Below are positions 6,741-14,139 of a stretch of 25,742 nt of DNA, piece after piece. The position numbers were made by a program, and so were the translations under genes. This DNA is from Candidatus Saccharimonadota bacterium (lineage in GTDB: Bacteria > Eremiobacterota > Xenobia > Xenobiales > Xenobiaceae), in the NCBI GenBank assembly GCA_004554425.1, contig SFMI01000015.1, positions 1 through 25,742 on the forward strand, read 5' to 3'. Each line of letters starts with the position of its first letter. The first letter of the stretch is position 1. The notes beneath the pieces are model-generated. The model ran no database searches. It was not told the DNA's origin and worked only from the letters and a program-made list of their open reading frames with translations.

Positions 6741-7069
6741 GCCAATAATAGCCATAAAAATACAACACAAATAGCTAAAGCATAGCCGGGACAAGAATTG
6801 GCATAGGCTAAAAAAGCCAGCGCTAAAGGCGTATAAAGATACATAAGTTTAGACGAAGCCAAACAAGTACAAGTCCAAGAAGCAAAGCATGCGCCCACTA
6901 AAGCGCTGCCATAAAGCAATAAACGCGGATGGTATATTTCCAATCCAGTTCGGTATAAGTTAAACGGATTTTGCAAAAAAGCCCAAAGAAACACAGCCGC
7001 AGCTAAACATATAAGCACGGCAGCAAAATGGATCAATCCGGAGCGCAACAAAGCGGCAAGCCATTTCAT
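6647..7069 (-). CDS. Small four-helix membrane protein of unknown function
   Basis: I do not recognise this family. The 140-residue product is strongly hydrophobic with about four likely membrane helices (residues 11-32, 49-71, 74-91 and 94-114) and ends in a charged Glu/Ala-rich tail. The ATG at 7069 is preferred because the first helix follows at once. A TTG at 7096 would add nine residues. The 3' end overlaps the HD-domain gene by 94 bases in antiparallel orientation, and both overlapping tails are low in complexity. It is divergent from the glycosyltransferase gene, so it appears to be a single-gene unit. Support is hydrophobicity and length only, with no homology that I can name. Confidence 0.6.
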   Translation of the reverse strand: MKWLAALLRSGLIHFAAVLICLAAAVFLWAFLQNPFNLYRTGLEIYHPRLLLYGSALVGACFASWTCTCLASSKLMYLYTPLALAFLAYANSCPGYALAICVVFLWLLLAYLLHSGLIGEGKEAASGAASEEAEEAQLNK

Positions 7070-7328
7070 AGCCGTTTTTTTTCTTACTATCGACAATCAA
7101 GGCCTGCCGCAGTCGAAACAGTTTTGACTATTTTTAACTCACCCATGTTTTATGTAAATATTTATGCAGATACAGGCTCACAAACACAGACACGATACAC
7201 AACATAATGCACATCAAACGTCATAAAATATTTATTGCACAAAATCAAAGTATATACAATAAATAAGAAGAAAAATAAAACAACTAATACTTAAAAATAA
7301 TCAAAACTACGGTGAAGGTGCAGAAATT

Positions 7329-8534
7329 ATGTTAGAATCAGGCGATATTTTTTTGCTAAAAGAGAGTACAAACATAATGCGCATAGGCATAGATGCTACT
7401 TTTTTGCCCAGAGACAAACGCGGTATGGGCATGGTGGTTCGCAATTTTTTGCAAGGATACCAGAAAGTAAAATCTGAGCAAGACGAGCTTTTTTTCTTAA
7501 CTTTTAAGCCTCATTTATTAGAAGATATAAAGCAAGAAGTTGGCCATTTAGGGGCTTGCTCAACATTTAAACAAGCGCCGCAAGATTTGGATATATGCTG
7601 GTATCCTTGGGATCGCGCCGACGTATATTTACCCTGCGCTAAAGTTTTAACTGTACATGACGTGAGGCCTTGGAAGGCAGAATCCGGCAAAAAAGCTTAT
7701 CGTAATTGGTATAAAATCAAGAATGAATTTGAATGTGTTGCAGCCACATCTGCTTATGTAAAAGACAACGAATTTACTAATTATTTTGGCGATGATACAA
7801 ATATAATCGCAGTATGCTACAACGGCATAAACAGTATTTACTACGAAAAAGCTACTGAACCTCAATACAGAGACGAGCAAAAACGCCAGCAATATATGGA
7901 CAAAGTAACTGGCGGCGCTCCTTTCCTCTTCTTTGTGGGCAATGCTTATGAAGAGAATAAAGACTTGCTTTCATTACTCCAAGCTTTGTACACTTTGCGC
8001 GACGAATTTCCCCATAAAATTTTAATTGCCGGCAGCGAGCCTAAAAGCAACATAAATTTTTGGAAGCGACTCTTCCCCGACGAGCATACCAAATATGTTC
8101 AGGAAATAAAAAGTTATTTAGAAAAGTTGCCCGGACGTGTTGTATATACCGGACAATTGAATCCAGAAGGCATGCTTGAGCCCTACTCTTATTGTGATTG
8201 TTTAGCGTCAGTATCTAATTATGAAGGATTTTTCTTACCACTTATTGAGTGCATGGCATGCCATAATATTGTTTTTAGTTCTAAATGCGCTGCTTTACCA
8301 GAAGTAGGCGGCGAGGTACCTTTCTATTATGAAGCTGACAATCAAGAAGATATGGTAGAAAAGTTGCGTTTTGTTTTACAATATAGACGTAGTGCCGAGA
8401 AGCAAGAATTATTTGCCGAGAGAATAAAAGCCGGTTTAAAGCGAGCCCAGCTCTTTACTCCTGAAAAACAAGCTAAAAATATGCTGAATATTTTTGCTCA
8501 GGCTGTAGAAAAGCATAAGCAAAAGCAAAAATAA
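7329..8534 (+). CDS. Family 4 (GT-B) glycosyltransferase
   Basis: A retaining glycosyltransferase of family GT4, which transfers sugar from a nucleotide-sugar to an envelope glycan. The N-terminal domain begins MRIGIDATFLPRDKRGMGMVV. The C-terminal donor domain has FFVGNAYEENKDLLSLLQAL, GRVVYTGQLN, and the E-x7-E type motif in EGFFLPLIECMA, followed by LPEVGG. Two starts are possible: ATG 7329 has AGGTG eight bases upstream, while ATG 7377 matches the usual start of the family and removes 16 residues. I kept 7329 for its ribosome site. The gene and its 5' flank look more AT-rich than hldE and lpxB-like downstream, which could reflect separate acquisition. hldE follows after about 80 bases. 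Confidence 0.88.
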   Translation: MLESGDIFLLKESTNIMRIGIDATFLPRDKRGMGMVVRNFLQGYQKVKSEQDELFFLTFKPHLLEDIKQEVGHLGACSTFKQAPQDLDICWYPWDRADVYLPCAKVLTVHDVRPWKAESGKKAYRNWYKIKNEFECVAATSAYVKDNEFTNYFGDDTNIIAVCYNGINSIYYEKATEPQYRDEQKRQQYMDKVTGGAPFLFFVGNAYEENKDLLSLLQALYTLRDEFPHKILIAGSEPKSNINFWKRLFPDEHTKYVQEIKSYLEKLPGRVVYTGQLNPEGMLEPYSYCDCLASVSNYEGFFLPLIECMACHNIVFSSKCAALPEVGGEVPFYYEADNQEDMVEKLRFVLQYRRSAEKQELFAERIKAGLKRAQLFTPEKQAKNMLNIFAQAVEKHKQKQK

Positions 8535-8614
8535 ACTCTGTGGCAGTTGAAAAAAGCAAGACTTTTTCCGGAATAGTAAAATAACTCCGTGTTTTTATGG
8601 AGGCTGTAAAAAAA

Positions 8615-10108
8615 ATGAACTTGATAGAATACGAAAAAGCTACAGAAATTTGCCGTTCCTTCGCTGGAGCTCGCCTATTGGTAGTCGGCGATTTGATGCT
8701 TGATTATTGGGTTTGGGGGACAGTCTCACGCATTAGTCCTGAAGCACCTGTGCCGGTAGTAGATATAGCTCATCATTCTTACACACCAGGCGGCGCGGCT
8801 AATGTAGTAGCCAACTTAAAAACTTTAGGTGCCAAAGTAGATTTACTGGGCGTAGTAGGAGCCGACGATATTGGCCGACGTTTGCGCGTCATGTTGGAGC
8901 GACAAGATATAGGCATTAGCGGTTTAGTGGTCAGTGAAGACTACCCTACCATTATGAAGACGCGCATTATTGCCAATAGCCAACAAGTAGTACGCGCCGA
9001 CTTAGAAACTCGCTGTGCAGTAAAAGACCATGTTTGGAAAAAGTTATTGGCTTGGGCCAACAATCATCGCCAAGACTACGACGCTGTAGTTATTTCCGAT
9101 TATGATAAAGGTTTACTTTGGGGCGATCATATTCAGGATTTAATTAAAATTTTCCGAGGCGTTCCTGTTATTGCCGGGCCCAAGCCTGTCGATCTTAAGC
9201 GCTTCTTAGGTTGCGAGCTTATCACCTTAAACGCTAAAGAAGCCAAAGCCGCTTCCGGTTACGACACTTTCAATAACAAAGGCTTAGAGCAAGCCGGACG
9301 TACTCTTCTGGCCGAACTTAATTTAAGCTCCGTGCTAATTACTTTAGGCGAACGCGGTATGGCCCTCTTCCGCAAAGATGTGCCTACAGTAAGAGTGCCG
9401 GCTTTAGCTTCACAAGTTTATGATGTCAGCGGCGCCGGTGATACAGTACTGTCAGTTATGGCTCTATGTGCTTCCGCTTCTGTCCCTATTACCGAAGCCA
9501 TGAGCTTAGCTTCCCACGCAGCAGCTGTTGTAGTGCGTAAAGTCGGTACGGCCACAGTTAGTACCGAAGAATTGCTTGAGTCTTTGCAAACAAGCTCCCA
9601 TCAGCCGGAACTAAATCCGCAACGCAAAATTCTTTCTGCTGAAGAAGCAGCTAAACGTTTAGAGCGTTTGCGCCATAGCCAAAATCCGCCCACCGTAGTC
9701 TTTACTAACGGATGCTTTGATATTTTGCATGTTGGCCACCTCAATACTTTATTAGCCGCTAAGCAAGAAGGCGATCTGCTGGTAGTAGGTCTCAATTCCG
9801 ACAGCTCAGTTAAAGCTCTCAAAGGGCCCAGCCGTCCCATCAATTGCCAGGACGAAAGAGCTGTAATGCTAGCCGCCTTGGAATGTGTTGATATTGTGGT
9901 TATTTTCGAAGAGGAAACTCCTCTGGCTTTAATTGAAAAACTGCGTCCAGACGTTCACGTTAAAGGCGGAGATTATAAAGAAGACGATTTACCTGAGGCT
10001 TCCTTAATTAAAAGTTTTGGAGGCAAAATCGTTTTAGCTAAGCTTATTCCCGGTCGCTCTACCACTAAGCTTATTACTTTGACGCGTAACGATGATCTCA
10101 AAAACTAA
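8615..10108 (+). CDS. hldE: Bifunctional heptose-7-phosphate kinase / heptose-1-phosphate adenylyltransferase HldE
   Basis: HldE makes the ADP-heptose precursor of the LPS inner core: the kinase phosphorylates heptose 7-phosphate at C1 and the second domain adds AMP. The first 330 residues are a ribokinase-fold kinase with NVVANLKTLGAKV and the catalytic GAGD near 273-276. Residues from about 340 to the end form the nucleotidyltransferase, with FTNGCFDILHVGH (HxGH) and GRSTTKLI near the C terminus. The two-domain length (497) agrees with E. coli HldE (477). The start at ATG 8615 is chosen since GGAGG (8599-8603) lies 11 bases upstream. The ATG at 8597 overlaps that site. The usual DPK of the kinase seems to read GPK (IAGPKPVD) here. 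It is 12 bases upstream of the LpxB-related gene. Confidence 0.95.
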   Translation: MNLIEYEKATEICRSFAGARLLVVGDLMLDYWVWGTVSRISPEAPVPVVDIAHHSYTPGGAANVVANLKTLGAKVDLLGVVGADDIGRRLRVMLERQDIGISGLVVSEDYPTIMKTRIIANSQQVVRADLETRCAVKDHVWKKLLAWANNHRQDYDAVVISDYDKGLLWGDHIQDLIKIFRGVPVIAGPKPVDLKRFLGCELITLNAKEAKAASGYDTFNNKGLEQAGRTLLAELNLSSVLITLGERGMALFRKDVPTVRVPALASQVYDVSGAGDTVLSVMALCASASVPITEAMSLASHAAAVVVRKVGTATVSTEELLESLQTSSHQPELNPQRKILSAEEAAKRLERLRHSQNPPTVVFTNGCFDILHVGHLNTLLAAKQEGDLLVVGLNSDSSVKALKGPSRPINCQDERAVMLAALECVDIVVIFEEETPLALIEKLRPDVHVKGGDYKEDDLPEASLIKSFGGKIVLAKLIPGRSTTKLITLTRNDDLKN

Positions 10109-10120
10109 ATAGCAAAAAAT

Positions 10121-11335
10121 ATGTACCCTCGAAAGATTTACATAACTGCTAACAGTCCGGGAGAAATTGCCGGCTGGCTTAGCCCTGTGGCTGCGGCGGT
10201 GCGCCGTCGCTGGCCAGAGTGCAAAATTAGCGTAATCCTTTTACCTTGTCCTTTTGCTACCGGCTCGGAAAGTAAGGTGGCTACAGATTTACTCCATGTC
10301 GATGAGGTAATTCCAGCCAGCCGTTATTTCCGTGTGCTTTTTAGCGGCTTAAAAGATTACAAAAGCAGCGTATTGCTCCACCTGGGCGGCGATCTTATGT
10401 ATAGCGCAGCTTTAGTGTGGCGTTGGCGTATTCCGGCTTGGTCTTATTTATGGGGACGCTGGTGGTGGGATTCGGCTTTCAAAGGCTATTTTATTAAAGA
10501 CGAAAAGCACTTTGAGTGGATGAAGCGCCACAAGTTGCCTTTGGAAAAAGCTATTATAGTTGGCGATCTAGTGGTTGACGACGTGCGCTGGATTATGCAA
10601 AATTACCTGGCTAAATATGGTCAATTACCGCAAGCTGATTCTAACTTAATTTCTTTCTTACCAGGCAGCCGTGTTACAGAAGTAACCAATTTGAGTCCGT
10701 TTTTCTTGCAAACGGCTAAGCTTATGCAAGAGCAAAAGCCCAAGTTGCGCTTTCAAATGCTTATTTCTCCTTTTATTCCTCCAGCCAAATTGGTTAAAGC
10801 TTTACAAGCAGATCCACATCCAGCTGTAGGTGGTATTAAAGGAAAAATTGTCGGTGAAACTTTACAAGCTGAAGGCATAAGCATAGACATTGTGCGCCAA
10901 AACCAATTGCCACAGTTGAGTGCCTCTCAGTTGTGTATTACTATTCCTGGCACCAAAACAGCCGAAGCGGCCAGCTTAGGCGTACCAGAATTGATGATTT
11001 TGCCGATCAATCGTCCCGACCAGTTGCCTTATATAGGTTTAATTGGTTTATTGGACTGGCTTCCTGGCGGTCGCGTACTTAAAGGCAAATTGCTTATGAG
11101 AATGCGCGATAAAGTCTCCTATATGGCTCAGCCTAACATTTTGGCTAATCGCCCGATAGTACCAGAAATTATCGATGTAGTTACACCTACTTATATAGCC
11201 AATGCTGCTTTGGGATTGTTAAATGATCCTGAACAATTGCTGCGTCAGAAGTATGAATTCAGTCGCTTATATTCGCCATACGCGGGCGCTTCCGACCGCT
11301 TGCTAGATACAATAGAGCGAACTTGGCGCAACTAA
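10121..11335 (+). CDS. Lipid-A-disaccharide-synthase-related glycosyltransferase
   Basis: The 404-residue protein resembles LpxB (GT19), which joins UDP-diacylglucosamine and lipid X in lipid A synthesis. Shared features are an N-terminal SPGEIAGW loop, LPGSR-x-TEV (residues 180-187) and PGTKTAEAASLGVP-ML (276 onward) in the donor-binding half. It differs from true LpxB in that SAGE-x-SGD reads SPGEIAGW, losing the SGD part. It lies next to hldE, not lpx genes. I therefore call it LpxB-related, not LpxB. Its acceptor and donor are unknown. No clear ribosome site is visible, and it probably relies on translation through hldE, 12 bases upstream. It ends at a strong bidirectional terminator. Confidence 0.75.
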   Translation: MYPRKIYITANSPGEIAGWLSPVAAAVRRRWPECKISVILLPCPFATGSESKVATDLLHVDEVIPASRYFRVLFSGLKDYKSSVLLHLGGDLMYSAALVWRWRIPAWSYLWGRWWWDSAFKGYFIKDEKHFEWMKRHKLPLEKAIIVGDLVVDDVRWIMQNYLAKYGQLPQADSNLISFLPGSRVTEVTNLSPFFLQTAKLMQEQKPKLRFQMLISPFIPPAKLVKALQADPHPAVGGIKGKIVGETLQAEGISIDIVRQNQLPQLSASQLCITIPGTKTAEAASLGVPELMILPINRPDQLPYIGLIGLLDWLPGGRVLKGKLLMRMRDKVSYMAQPNILANRPIVPEIIDVVTPTYIANAALGLLNDPEQLLRQKYEFSRLYSPYAGASDRLLDTIERTWRN

Positions 11336-11336
11336 C

Positions 11337-11391
11337 AAAAAAAGCCGAGCCTTCACAAACTAGGCTCGGCTTTTGTGTTATACGTCTATTT
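11337..11391. repeat. 55-bp direct repeat, left copy (terminator plus parE tail)
   Basis: This sequence is identical to 12086-12140 (offset 749). It contains the terminator hairpin and, on the minus strand, the last codons of parE (IDV-stop). Its right end also provides two of the three bases of the doc stop codon. Together the two copies bracket the phd-doc pair. Confidence 0.95.
11341..11374. terminator. Bidirectional rho-independent terminator (left copy)
   Basis: A 12-base-pair stem, AAAGCCGAGCCT (11341-11352) with AGGCTCGGCTTT (11362-11373), has a nine-base loop. T residues follow on the plus strand, and a run of A (11337-11343) gives a U tract on the minus strand. It can end the LpxB-related transcript (plus) and doc (minus). 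Confidence 0.9.
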
Positions 11392-11770
11392 ACTTAATCT
11401 GATGGATAACAATCCAATTTACCAGATCTTCGCAATCTATTTTTCCAGCAGCCACATCTAAAATTATGTTAGATAATTCTTGTTGGGTATAATCTAAGTC
11501 TATGCCATTTAGTGCTAAAAATACTAGCATACAATGTGCACCTATGCGTTTATTACCATCTATAAAAGCATGATTTTTAACTAAACCGAAACAAAGACGA
11601 GCAGCTTTTTGCTGCATAGTCGGAAAAAATTCCTCACCAGCAAAGCCCTGAAAAGGACTACTTAACGCTGAGTCTAGCAGGTTCTCGTCACGTACTCCTA
11701 AACTTCCACCGGTCTCATTGATAAGCTCTGAGTGCAAGAATTTAACTTGAGATTTTGAAAGAACTATCAT
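11390..11770 (-). CDS. doc: Doc/Fic-fold toxin (death on curing)
   Basis: The 126-residue toxin has the Doc/Fic core motif HAFIDGNKR (HxFxDGNKR) followed by IGAHCM. Doc proteins phosphorylate EF-Tu, whereas canonical Fic proteins AMPylate. The small size and pairing with Phd favour Doc, though here the motif reads DGNKR as in many chromosomal homologues. The conserved start MIVLSKSQVKFLH and the helix LLDSALSSPFQGF are typical. Its ATG overlaps the phd stop (ATGA). The stop codon lies at the edge of the 55-bp repeat. Confidence 0.92.
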   Translation of the reverse strand: MIVLSKSQVKFLHSELINETGGSLGVRDENLLDSALSSPFQGFAGEEFFPTMQQKAARLCFGLVKNHAFIDGNKRIGAHCMLVFLALNGIDLDYTQQELSNIILDVAAGKIDCEDLVNWIVIHQIK

Positions 11771-12009
11771 TTAGCCAACACTTCATACGCTTGGTGATTT
11801 TTTTCAATCAATCTTCTAGAAATGGCAGCAACGCTTTCATCCTCAGCAATTTGGGTCTTCTCAGCAGAGTTAAATTCTACAATAAGATAGCGCGGAACGT
11901 TATTTTTCAAAACAATAACTGCGCCTCTTTCATCAACTAAACGAGCTACACGAGAAAAATTTTGATTAGCTTCAGTTATTGAAACGAGAGAATCAGTGCT
12001 TACGTTCAT
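11767..12009 (-). CDS. phd: Phd/YefM-family antitoxin
   Basis: The antitoxin partner of Doc has 80 residues. The N-terminal DNA-binding fold reads VSITEANQNFSRVARLVDE, then GAVIVLKNNVPRYLIVEF, both characteristic of Phd/YefM. The C-terminal helices (DESVAAISRRLIEKN) should wrap the toxin. I set the start at 12009 because GGAGG lies eight bases before it. The in-frame ATG at 12024 overlaps that ribosome site. This gene precedes doc with a four-base overlap, the usual antitoxin-first order, and probably represses its own promoter. Confidence 0.9.
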   Translation of the reverse strand: MNVSTDSLVSITEANQNFSRVARLVDERGAVIVLKNNVPRYLIVEFNSAEKTQIAEDESVAAISRRLIEKNHQAYEVLAK

Positions 12010-12039
12010 AGATTTTTCCTCCATTTCCCCTGTAATTGC

Positions 12040-12069
12040 AATATACTATACATAATAGGATAAATTCAA
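12040..12069 (-). promoter_or_regulatory. phd-doc promoter
   Basis: On the minus strand TTGAAT (plus-strand 12064-12069) is followed after 18 bases by TATATT (12040-12045). The AT-rich region around the -10 includes near-palindromic TATACTATA (12042-12050), a plausible Phd operator. The promoter is inside the cassette, so the pair carries its own expression signal. Confidence 0.5.
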
Positions 12070-12085
12070 CCTAGTTGGATAAATA

Positions 12086-12140
12086 AAAAAAAGCCGAGCC
12101 TTCACAAACTAGGCTCGGCTTTTGTGTTATACGTCTATTT
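12086..12140. repeat. 55-bp direct repeat, right copy (terminator plus parE tail)
   Basis: This copy is identical to 11337-11391. Here the repeat overlaps the true 3' end of parE, so it is the resident copy. The left copy carries only a detached fragment of parE. Confidence 0.95.
12090..12123. terminator. Rho-independent terminator of parE (right copy)
   Basis: The same 12-base-pair hairpin as at 11341-11374. On the minus strand it is followed by eight T residues (12085-12092 as A on the plus strand) directly after the parE stop codon at 12127-12129. Confidence 0.9.
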
Positions 12141-14028
12141 CTTCAGCTTCGCTAGCGTGTTCCATAATGAGCTTATAGCGCGGAGCGACATCGCGGCCGA
12201 AGCATTCGGAAATCGTTTCCGAAGCGCCCTTTTCATCATCTACCATAACGCGGAAGATAGTGCGAGTAGCCGGATCGAGCGTAGTAGCCTTCAATTGCTC
12301 AGGGCTCATTTCGCCTAAACCTTTGAAGCGCGTAATTTGCGCTGTGCCTTTGCGGCCGCTTTTACTTAAACTTTCGCGCTCTTCTTCAGTCCAGGCCCAA
12401 TTGATAGTCTTGCCCTTTTGGACACGATATAAAGGAGGACGGCCCAAGTAAATATGGCCTCTTCTAATAAGTTCGGGCATAAAGCGATAGAAGAAAGTGA
12501 CTAAAAGACAAGCTATATGGTGGCCATCTGAGTCGGCATCGGTCAAAACGACAATACGACCATAGCGCAACTTAGAAGCCGAAAATTGGCTGCCTACACC
12601 ACAACCTATAGCGCTAATTAAGTTGGCAATCTCTTTATTTTGGCCTATTTTACCGGCGCCAGCGTGTTCAATGTTGAGAATTTTACCACGCAGAGGCAAA
12701 ATGGCTTGGAAGCGACGATCGCGCCCTTGCTTAGCTGAGCCGCCGGCCGAGTCGCCTTCTACGATAAAGAGCTCGCAATCTTCGGTGCGACTGGAAGAAC
12801 AGTCGGCCAATTTTCCGGGCAAGTTGAGCTTACGCGTTACTGATTTGCGCGAAACGGTTTCGGTAGCTTGAGCAGCGGCCGCTCTCTCTTTAGCGCCAAG
12901 CACAATGCGCTCCACCAATCCGGCAGCAACGGAAGGATTTTCGTTTAAATAGCGCTCAAAAGCCGGAGCTATAGCCGAAGCTACTTGTCCATTTACTTCT
13001 GTATTATTTAAGCGCTCTTTAGTTTGACCTTTAAACTGAGGATCGGCAATATAAACGGCTATAATAGCCCGCAAACCGTCACGAATATCGTCAGCATTAA
13101 GTTTTACACCCTTAGGCTGAAGATTGTGAATCTCCATATAGTTGCGCACAGCTTTAACTAAGCCGGCTTTTAATCCCAGATCGTGAGTACCACCCTGAGG
13201 AGTATTGATACCATTGACAAAACTGCGCACATGCTCGCCACCATTTTGGCTCCAAAGTACAGCCGCTTCCATGCGAATATCTTCTTCGCGTTGATAAGAG
13301 AAGATATTTTCTTCCCAAGCAGTAGCTCTAGGCTCTTCGCCTACCAACTGAGCTAAATAACCGTCTAAACCGCTGTCACAATGATCTAATTTATGGGTTA
13401 CACCATTGACGCGATCTTTAAATATAATCTTAACTTTGTGCAACCAAGCTCTGGCTTCCAAAGTATCTAAAATAATTTGCGGATCAAAAATCGTCTCTTC
13501 AAAAATTTCTTCGTCAGGCCTAAACCATATAGAAGTGCCGCTACCGCGCACGTTGTCAGCTACTTGAGCTACAGGAGCCGTAGGTACACCAAAATTATAA
13601 GATTGGAACCATTCACCTCCGTCGCGTTTAACGGTTACTTCCAAACGCTCAGAAAGAGCATTTACTACAGAAGCGCCTACGCCATGTAAACCGCCAGAAT
13701 AAGTATAGTTGGCATGAGCAAATTTACCGCCAGCGTGCAAAGTAGTCATAATCAGCTCTAAAGCCGATTTGCCGTATTCTTGGTGCACATCAACTGGAAT
13801 ACCGCGTCCATTATCAGTTACTCTTATAGCCCGACCGTCACGATCCAACTCCAGCTCTACCCAAGTAGCATAGCCATTCATAACTTCGTCTATGGAGTTA
13901 TCTAAAATTTCCCAAATTAAATGGTGCAAACCGGCACTGTCTACGCTGCCTATATATAAGCCAGGCCTTTTGCGCACCGGCTCCAAACCGGTTAAAACTT
14001 GAATATCTTGCGCAGTATAAGATTCCAT
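12127..14028 (-). CDS. parE: DNA topoisomerase IV subunit B (ParE)
   Basis: The ATPase subunit of a type IIA topoisomerase, 633 residues. The GHKL ATPase has EILDNSIDE (40-48), DNGRGIP (72-78) and GGLHGVGAS (112-120). The TOPRIM domain has EGDSAGGSAKQGRDRRFQAI and DADSDGHH, and the C terminus has RFKGLGEM. The start at 14028 is supported by GAGG five bases upstream. A GTG at 14064 would add 12 non-conserved residues. It lies 111 bases after parC on the same strand, and the two probably form an operon. The assignment as ParE rather than GyrB rests on the parC neighbour and length. Confidence 0.92.
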   Translation of the reverse strand: MESYTAQDIQVLTGLEPVRKRPGLYIGSVDSAGLHHLIWEILDNSIDEVMNGYATWVELELDRDGRAIRVTDNGRGIPVDVHQEYGKSALELIMTTLHAGGKFAHANYTYSGGLHGVGASVVNALSERLEVTVKRDGGEWFQSYNFGVPTAPVAQVADNVRGSGTSIWFRPDEEIFEETIFDPQIILDTLEARAWLHKVKIIFKDRVNGVTHKLDHCDSGLDGYLAQLVGEEPRATAWEENIFSYQREEDIRMEAAVLWSQNGGEHVRSFVNGINTPQGGTHDLGLKAGLVKAVRNYMEIHNLQPKGVKLNADDIRDGLRAIIAVYIADPQFKGQTKERLNNTEVNGQVASAIAPAFERYLNENPSVAAGLVERIVLGAKERAAAAQATETVSRKSVTRKLNLPGKLADCSSSRTEDCELFIVEGDSAGGSAKQGRDRRFQAILPLRGKILNIEHAGAGKIGQNKEIANLISAIGCGVGSQFSASKLRYGRIVVLTDADSDGHHIACLLVTFFYRFMPELIRRGHIYLGRPPLYRVQKGKTINWAWTEEERESLSKSGRKGTAQITRFKGLGEMSPEQLKATTLDPATRTIFRVMVDDEKGASETISECFGRDVAPRYKLIMEHASEAEEIDV

Positions 14029-14139
14029 TTTTACCTCGCTCCCAACTGTTCTTCCCAAGCCCACTTGATTATTTTCTTACTAATAAGCGCCGCTCTCTTC
14101 ACTAATTTTCCCCATTGCGGCGCCACAATCCCATTTTGC

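Noticed and set aside
11337..12140. The 55-bp repeats around phd-doc as integron attC sites.
   Set aside because: No GTTRRRY core at a suitable place (GTTATAC has T where a purine is needed) and no integrase. The hairpin is explained by its terminator function.
12127..14064. Longer parE starting at GTG 14064.
   Set aside because: ATG 14028 has GAGG five bases upstream and starts at the conserved N terminus; the 12 extra residues are not typical.
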